DNA of 28,228 nt, from the NCBI GenBank assembly GCA_964235605.1, contig CAXSCR010000060.1, positions 1 to 28,228 of the forward strand. Direction: 5' to 3'. Below are positions 25,901 through 28,228 of the stretch, piece after piece. The notes under the pieces are model-generated. The model did no database searches and had not been told where the DNA came from. It saw only the letters and a program-made list of their open reading frames with translations. The position numbers were made by a program, and so were the translations under genes. Numbering within the stretch: the first letter of the stretch is position 1; every line of letters starts with the position of its first letter. This DNA is from DATCRE01 sp964235605. Lineage in GTDB: Bacteria; Bacteroidota; Bacteroidia; Cytophagales; Cyclobacteriaceae.

Positions 25901-26437
25901 TTAAAATTGTCAACTTTACCTATTTCGGTACAGGTTGCGCCAATTAATGGAATGATAACAGCCGATTTTGATTTAGATGGTAATTTGGATATTATCATGG
26001 TTGGAAATGATTACGGAAACGAAGTTTTTAACGGGAGATATGATGCGTTTACAGGAATGGTTTTATTAGGAAATGGCAAAGGTTCGTTTAAGGTAATGCC
26101 ATCTTCTAAAAGCGGATTTTATGTTCCCGGAGATGCGAAAGCTTTAGTAAAATTAATTGATCATAAAAATCAAGAAATGTTTATTGCCTCTCAGAATAGA
26201 GATAGCTTAAAGGTTTTTACAAGAACAGGGCAATATGAGAGCAAGCAGAAAGTCATATCGGTAAAACAGAATGATAAATGTGCAACACTTATATATTTAG
26301 ATAACACGCAAGAAAGAGTAGAATTTTATTTTGGTTCAGGGTATCTTTCACAATCAAGCAGAAAAATAGTGCTTCCTAAACATGTTAAGGCGGTAATTAT
26401 TTATAATTCAATGGGTGGTTCACGAAAAATTTTGTAA
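22907..26437 (+). CDS. FG-GAP/VCBS repeat and ASPIC/UnbV lipoprotein with two propeller halves
   Basis: A 1176-residue lipoprotein. I start at ATG 22907 because MRIFKCLIIFLVVILFIGC is a clean lipoprotein signal with lipid cysteine C19; ATG 22874 abuts the terminator. Fourteen calcium-binding DxDxDGxxD-type motifs are visible. Seven lie before an ASPIC/UnbV domain (from DFNNDGLLD to DFDNDGDLD) and seven after it (from DVNKDGLED to DFDLDGNLD). The ASPIC/UnbV part (about residues 510-595) contains QGLGCKVTLRY, YRGFLSS and VQWPDGRMQ. This suggests two seven-bladed beta-propellers joined by UnbV, like CRTAC1-type proteins. Such proteins often sit next to SusC/SusD genes in Bacteroidota and probably bind surface ligands. 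No catalytic residues are recognised. Confidence 0.92.
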   Translation: MRIFKCLIIFLVVILFIGCQKKEDKLFSRLPSDETGITFSNTIVENDSFNILTHEYIYNGGGVGVADFNNDGLLDVFFAGNLVPNQIYLNKGDFKFEDITDKANVNKPGRWNSGVAVVDINNDGWMDVYVCATMKEDSADRRNMLFVNQGLNQEGIPVFIDKANDYKIDDDGYSTSSAFFDYDRDGDLDLYVLTNQRLTKVPTNYRPKIADGSSPNNDRLYRNNGDGTFSNVTSEAGIVLEGFGLGLSISDFNLDGWPDIYVSNDYLSNDILYMNNQNGTFSNKAPVFLCHQSQFSMGNDAADINNDGLPDLITLDMLPETNLRKKTTISNKSYQTYINNEKYGYEYQYVRNMLHLNGGLDKGVKFCEIGQLAGVHQTEWSWSPLFADFDNDGNRDLIITNGFPKDVTDKDFGNYRSNVGAIATNGQLNDSIPVVLISNYVFKNNGDLTFRDVTSSWGLTDKSFSNGAAFADFDNDGDLDYVVNNINDLAFLYKNTLYSEEKKSTLNTSYLRIKLKGSDKNRQGLGCKVTLRYNGVLQYHEHSIYRGFLSSVDDVIHFGLDSVKSIDTVLVQWPDGRMQNLLNVKGNQLLVVDYKNSAEIDSVNTKVPSQPLILAKVNRLPHLHLEADKIDFNIQRTLPHKFSQAGPGVSVGDVNKDGLEDVVIGGSVNYRHSIYLQKPDGSFKMQGDGVYDINKKEEDSGLLLFDADNDDDLDLYIVSGGVESLVSSVDYQNRLYLNDGKGKFKLEPEALPKTIQGGSCVRGADYDGDGDVDLFIGGRVVPGSYPLAPDSYLLQNDKGRFSDVTAAVCSDLRKPGMVTDALWSDFDNDGKVDLILAGEFMSIQFFKNDGHKFKRLNTTGIENNIGWWSSLTAGDFDRDGDIDYVAGNLGLNNNYQVTPTQPLKVYYKDFDNNGSIDPVLACYVRESMDALDKKLYPIPFWDELNSQSPKFRRKFSNFKKYGKATLEEVLTTEDLKGASVLEANTLTSSYIENLGQGKLKLSTLPISVQVAPINGMITADFDLDGNLDIIMVGNDYGNEVFNGRYDAFTGMVLLGNGKGSFKVMPSSKSGFYVPGDAKALVKLIDHKNQEMFIASQNRDSLKVFTRTGQYESKQKVISVKQNDKCATLIYLDNTQERVEFYFGSGYLSQSSRKIVLPKHVKAVIIYNSMGGSRKIL

Positions 26438-26654
26438 TTAAGTTCTTAGAATAATTCTTAGTGTTGAGAAAGTGTTCCAGTTTATTAGTTACCATAGTGT
26501 CCACTCATCCTGCTGAATAATATATTTTCCGAGTTACTGAATAATTTTTCAGGTTAATGCATGAAGAGATATATTTTTTGAACTCCTTCGGTTGCCATTT
26601 TTATTTAGGTGCACTCTTAAAAAATCATCTTAGTAGGTTCTATCAAAAGAGGCT

Positions 26655-27156
26655 CTAGAATTGCGGACCGCAATGTTTATTGAGTTGTTGAATGACATAC
26701 TTACCTAACTCCGGTGAGTATATCTCTTCATGTTGGTGGATATAGAAATATACCTTTTCTATTCCTTGTTCTACCACTGCTGGATACGCTTAACCCATTC
26801 GTCAACTCTTGTATAGTCAGTAGGGTGGAGGCTATTACCTACGAAACGTATGAAGGCTTCGGGCGTTGAGAGGTACATGGGCACGCAGTCGCGTCGCCCT
26901 GAGGCATCGGTTATTATAGAACCAACCTTGTTCTCTTGTAACTTGCTGAAGACATCATTGAAAGCTATCTTATCAGCGTACCATTCTGGATTTCGTAATT
27001 CTATGAATAGCTTGATATATTTTAGTATTGATTTAATAAATGCTTCGATTGTGTTAATTGTTTTAGGGCTAAGTACTTTGTCCGTACCTTCATCATCTTG
27101 CGGCAACGTGAAGTTAATATTTGATAACAATTCCGAATCACGAGGCCAAATTCCAT
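26655..27156 (-). pseudogene. DUF72-family protein, internally deleted and frameshifted
   Basis: The DUF72 C-terminal half is clear: FIELRNPEWYADK, GSIITDASGRRDCVPMYLST, PEAFIRFVGNSLHPTDYTRV and DEWVKRIQQW, then a stop at 26771-26773. Lacking one G there, the next frame continues VEQGIEKVYFYIHQHEE through YSPELGKYVIQQLN to 26655. At the other end, ATG 27156 reads MEFG, and after a second shift comes a family-like N-terminal NINFTLPQDDEGTDKVL. That joins directly to SPKTINTIEAFIKS, skipping the conserved core (about 120-140 residues by comparison with usual DUF72 length). So there is one large in-frame deletion plus two frameshifts. The original protein was an uncharacterised DUF72 TIM-barrel-like protein. 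Confidence 0.82.
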
Positions 27157-27288
27157 GGTACCAATAAAATATTTGAATGATGATCGATTTTTATAAGATT
27201 AATAAAGCTTAACTAAACTTGTCTTAAAATGATTTATACAAGAATAAGATGGTAGCATATTTCACATGAATTTAATTTATAATTGCAC

Positions 27289-27873
27289 ATGTTTACAGGT
27301 ATAATTGAAGCCATCGGCGAGGTACAGGATATTACAAATGAAGGTACCAACAAACATTTCTTGTTTCAAAGTCCATTAAGTAATTCATTTAAAGTCGACC
27401 AAAGCATTTCACATAACGGTGTTTGCTTGACTGTGACAAAAATAGAAGGCAATACACATTGGGTAACAGCCATTCAAGAGACATTATTAAAATCAAATAT
27501 CGGCGGCCTACGTATAGGAGATAAAGCAAACATTGAACGATGCATGCTTAACAATGGGCGTTTTGATGGACATATTGTTCAAGGCCATGTTGATCAAATT
27601 GGCATTATTAAAATGATTAATGAAGTAGGTGGGAGTTGGATATTTGAGATTGAATATGATGCAGCGCTCGGAAACGTAACTGTTGAAAAAGGATCTATCT
27701 CTATTAATGGTGTTAGTCTAACATGTTACAATTCAAAACAAAATGGGTTTACTGTTGCTATAATTCCTTATACGTATGAGCATACTAATTTTCACCAATT
27801 GAAAGTGGGATCGACGGTTAATTTAGAGTTTGATATTATTGGGAAGTATGTTAAAAGGTTACTTGCTAATTAA
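27289..27873 (+). CDS. ribE: Riboflavin synthase, alpha chain
   Basis: The enzyme dismutates two molecules of 6,7-dimethyl-8-ribityllumazine into riboflavin, the last step of the pathway. The 194-residue protein has the canonical N-terminus MFTGIIE and two lumazine-binding barrels (about 1-97 and 98-194). Typical signatures are SHNGVCLTV in the first and GSISINGVSLT in the second, and NGRFDGHIVQGHVD joins them. ATG 27289 is chosen because family members begin at MFTGI; the frame is open two codons further up (TTG 27283). The gene is monocistronic here: a DUF72 pseudogene lies divergently upstream and no other riboflavin gene is present. I saw no FMN riboswitch in the 130 bases upstream. The symbol ribC is used for the same enzyme in some species. 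Confidence 0.95.
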   Translation: MFTGIIEAIGEVQDITNEGTNKHFLFQSPLSNSFKVDQSISHNGVCLTVTKIEGNTHWVTAIQETLLKSNIGGLRIGDKANIERCMLNNGRFDGHIVQGHVDQIGIIKMINEVGGSWIFEIEYDAALGNVTVEKGSISINGVSLTCYNSKQNGFTVAIIPYTYEHTNFHQLKVGSTVNLEFDIIGKYVKRLLAN

Positions 27874-28228
27874 ATTAGGGATTAGAATTTGGCGCTAGTA
27901 ACTGTGCATTAGGAAATTAACCAAAGGGTAAAACTATAAACCATTTATTTCTTTCTTTTCCCCACTATTACCGCAAGCTTTCAGCTTGTGGTTAAAATAT
28001 CGTAAGCTTTCAGCTTACTCACAAATTTAAATATCAATTAATCCGTCTACCTGCCTAATCTCTCACACCACAATGTAAGCGCACTATCAACCACGTCCCT
28101 TACCTATTGTAAAACTTCCGAATTTTGTGTTTGAGGTGAAGTGGGTTTCCACTTGTTGGGAAGTAGTTCCTGGTATAATACTCCCTAATATTCAGACCAC
28201 AGGTTAAGGTAAAAAACTAACTTGTATA
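27874..28228. other. Non-coding end region with no supported gene
   Basis: After ribE no frame with a start codon or recognisable domain is seen on either strand. The region holds the two REP-like hairpins at 27970-28018. From about 28100 to 28190 the minus strand has a 38-codon open stretch (from GSIIPGTTSQQ to FTIGKGRG) without an upstream start, which could be a gene remnant; I cannot identify it. The window ends inside this stretch. Confidence 0.5.
27970..28018. repeat. Two REP-like palindromes with identical cores
   Basis: CCGCAAGC (27971-27978) pairs with GCTTGTGG (27984-27991) and GTAAGC (28002-28007) with GCTTAC (28013-28018). Both share the core AAGCTTTCAGCTT with loop TTTCA, and about 10 bases separate them. 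A doublet of near-identical short hairpins after a gene is typical of REP-type elements moved by TnpA-REP transposases. No transposase gene is in the window. Confidence 0.6.

Noticed and set aside
27160..27288. FMN riboswitch ahead of riboflavin synthase
   Set aside because: The region is short, very AT-rich and lacks the conserved multi-stem pattern of that riboswitch.
1..28228. CRISPR array
   Set aside because: No set of direct repeats of 24-40 bases with regular unique spacers is present; the repeats seen are short-unit or single hairpins.

Overview
The window looks like a chromosomal segment of a member of the Bacteroidota, most likely Cytophagales or a close relative. This is an inference from gene content, not a database match. 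The supporting signs are a SusC/SusD pair with an FG-GAP/UnbV lipoprotein, lipoprotein signal peptides, A-rich start regions without clear Shine-Dalgarno sites, promoter-like TAnnTTTG boxes, low GC, and a six-domain S1 protein with a long charged N-terminal extension.

Layout. (1) 1-2650: repeats, then rpsA (ribosomal protein S1) with a structured leader and terminator, then tRNA-Cys(GCA) with its own promoter-like box and terminator. (2) About 2650-6930: an accessory island beside the tRNA gene. It holds two small intact regulator-like genes, a GNAT acetyltransferase, a NYN-domain (PIN-like) protein, and three broken genes: an XRE regulator, a membrane histidine kinase without its catalytic domain, and a radC-like JAMM protein. 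I read five single-base frameshifts within about 3 kb here, while the long genes on either side are intact. I read this as a decaying integrated element. (3) 6980-10614 (minus): a two-gene unit of an outer-membrane barrel-like protein and an exported TPR-CHAT (caspase/separase-like) protease candidate. (4) 10736-16139 (minus): housekeeping and envelope genes: an M23 peptidase with mogA, trhO, an exported TPR/zinc-finger protein, and yidD overlapping cysS by four bases. (5) 16382-26437 (plus): a nutrient-uptake type locus of surface lipoprotein, SusC, SusD, then a terminator and a lipoprotein with two sets of seven FG-GAP calcium motifs around an ASPIC/UnbV domain. No carbohydrate-active enzyme is visible, so the substrate is unknown. 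(6) 26655-28228: a DUF72 pseudogene with a large internal deletion, riboflavin synthase, and a terminal non-coding stretch with two REP-like hairpins.

The strongest candidates for something new are the exported CHAT protease with its barrel partner, the structured element in front of the radC remnant with two mutually exclusive pairings, the hairpin leaders of rpsA and of the small minus-strand gene at 2746-3054, and the double-propeller lipoprotein separated from susD by a strong terminator. I did not find a clear, complete, previously undescribed system; the CHAT pair comes closest.
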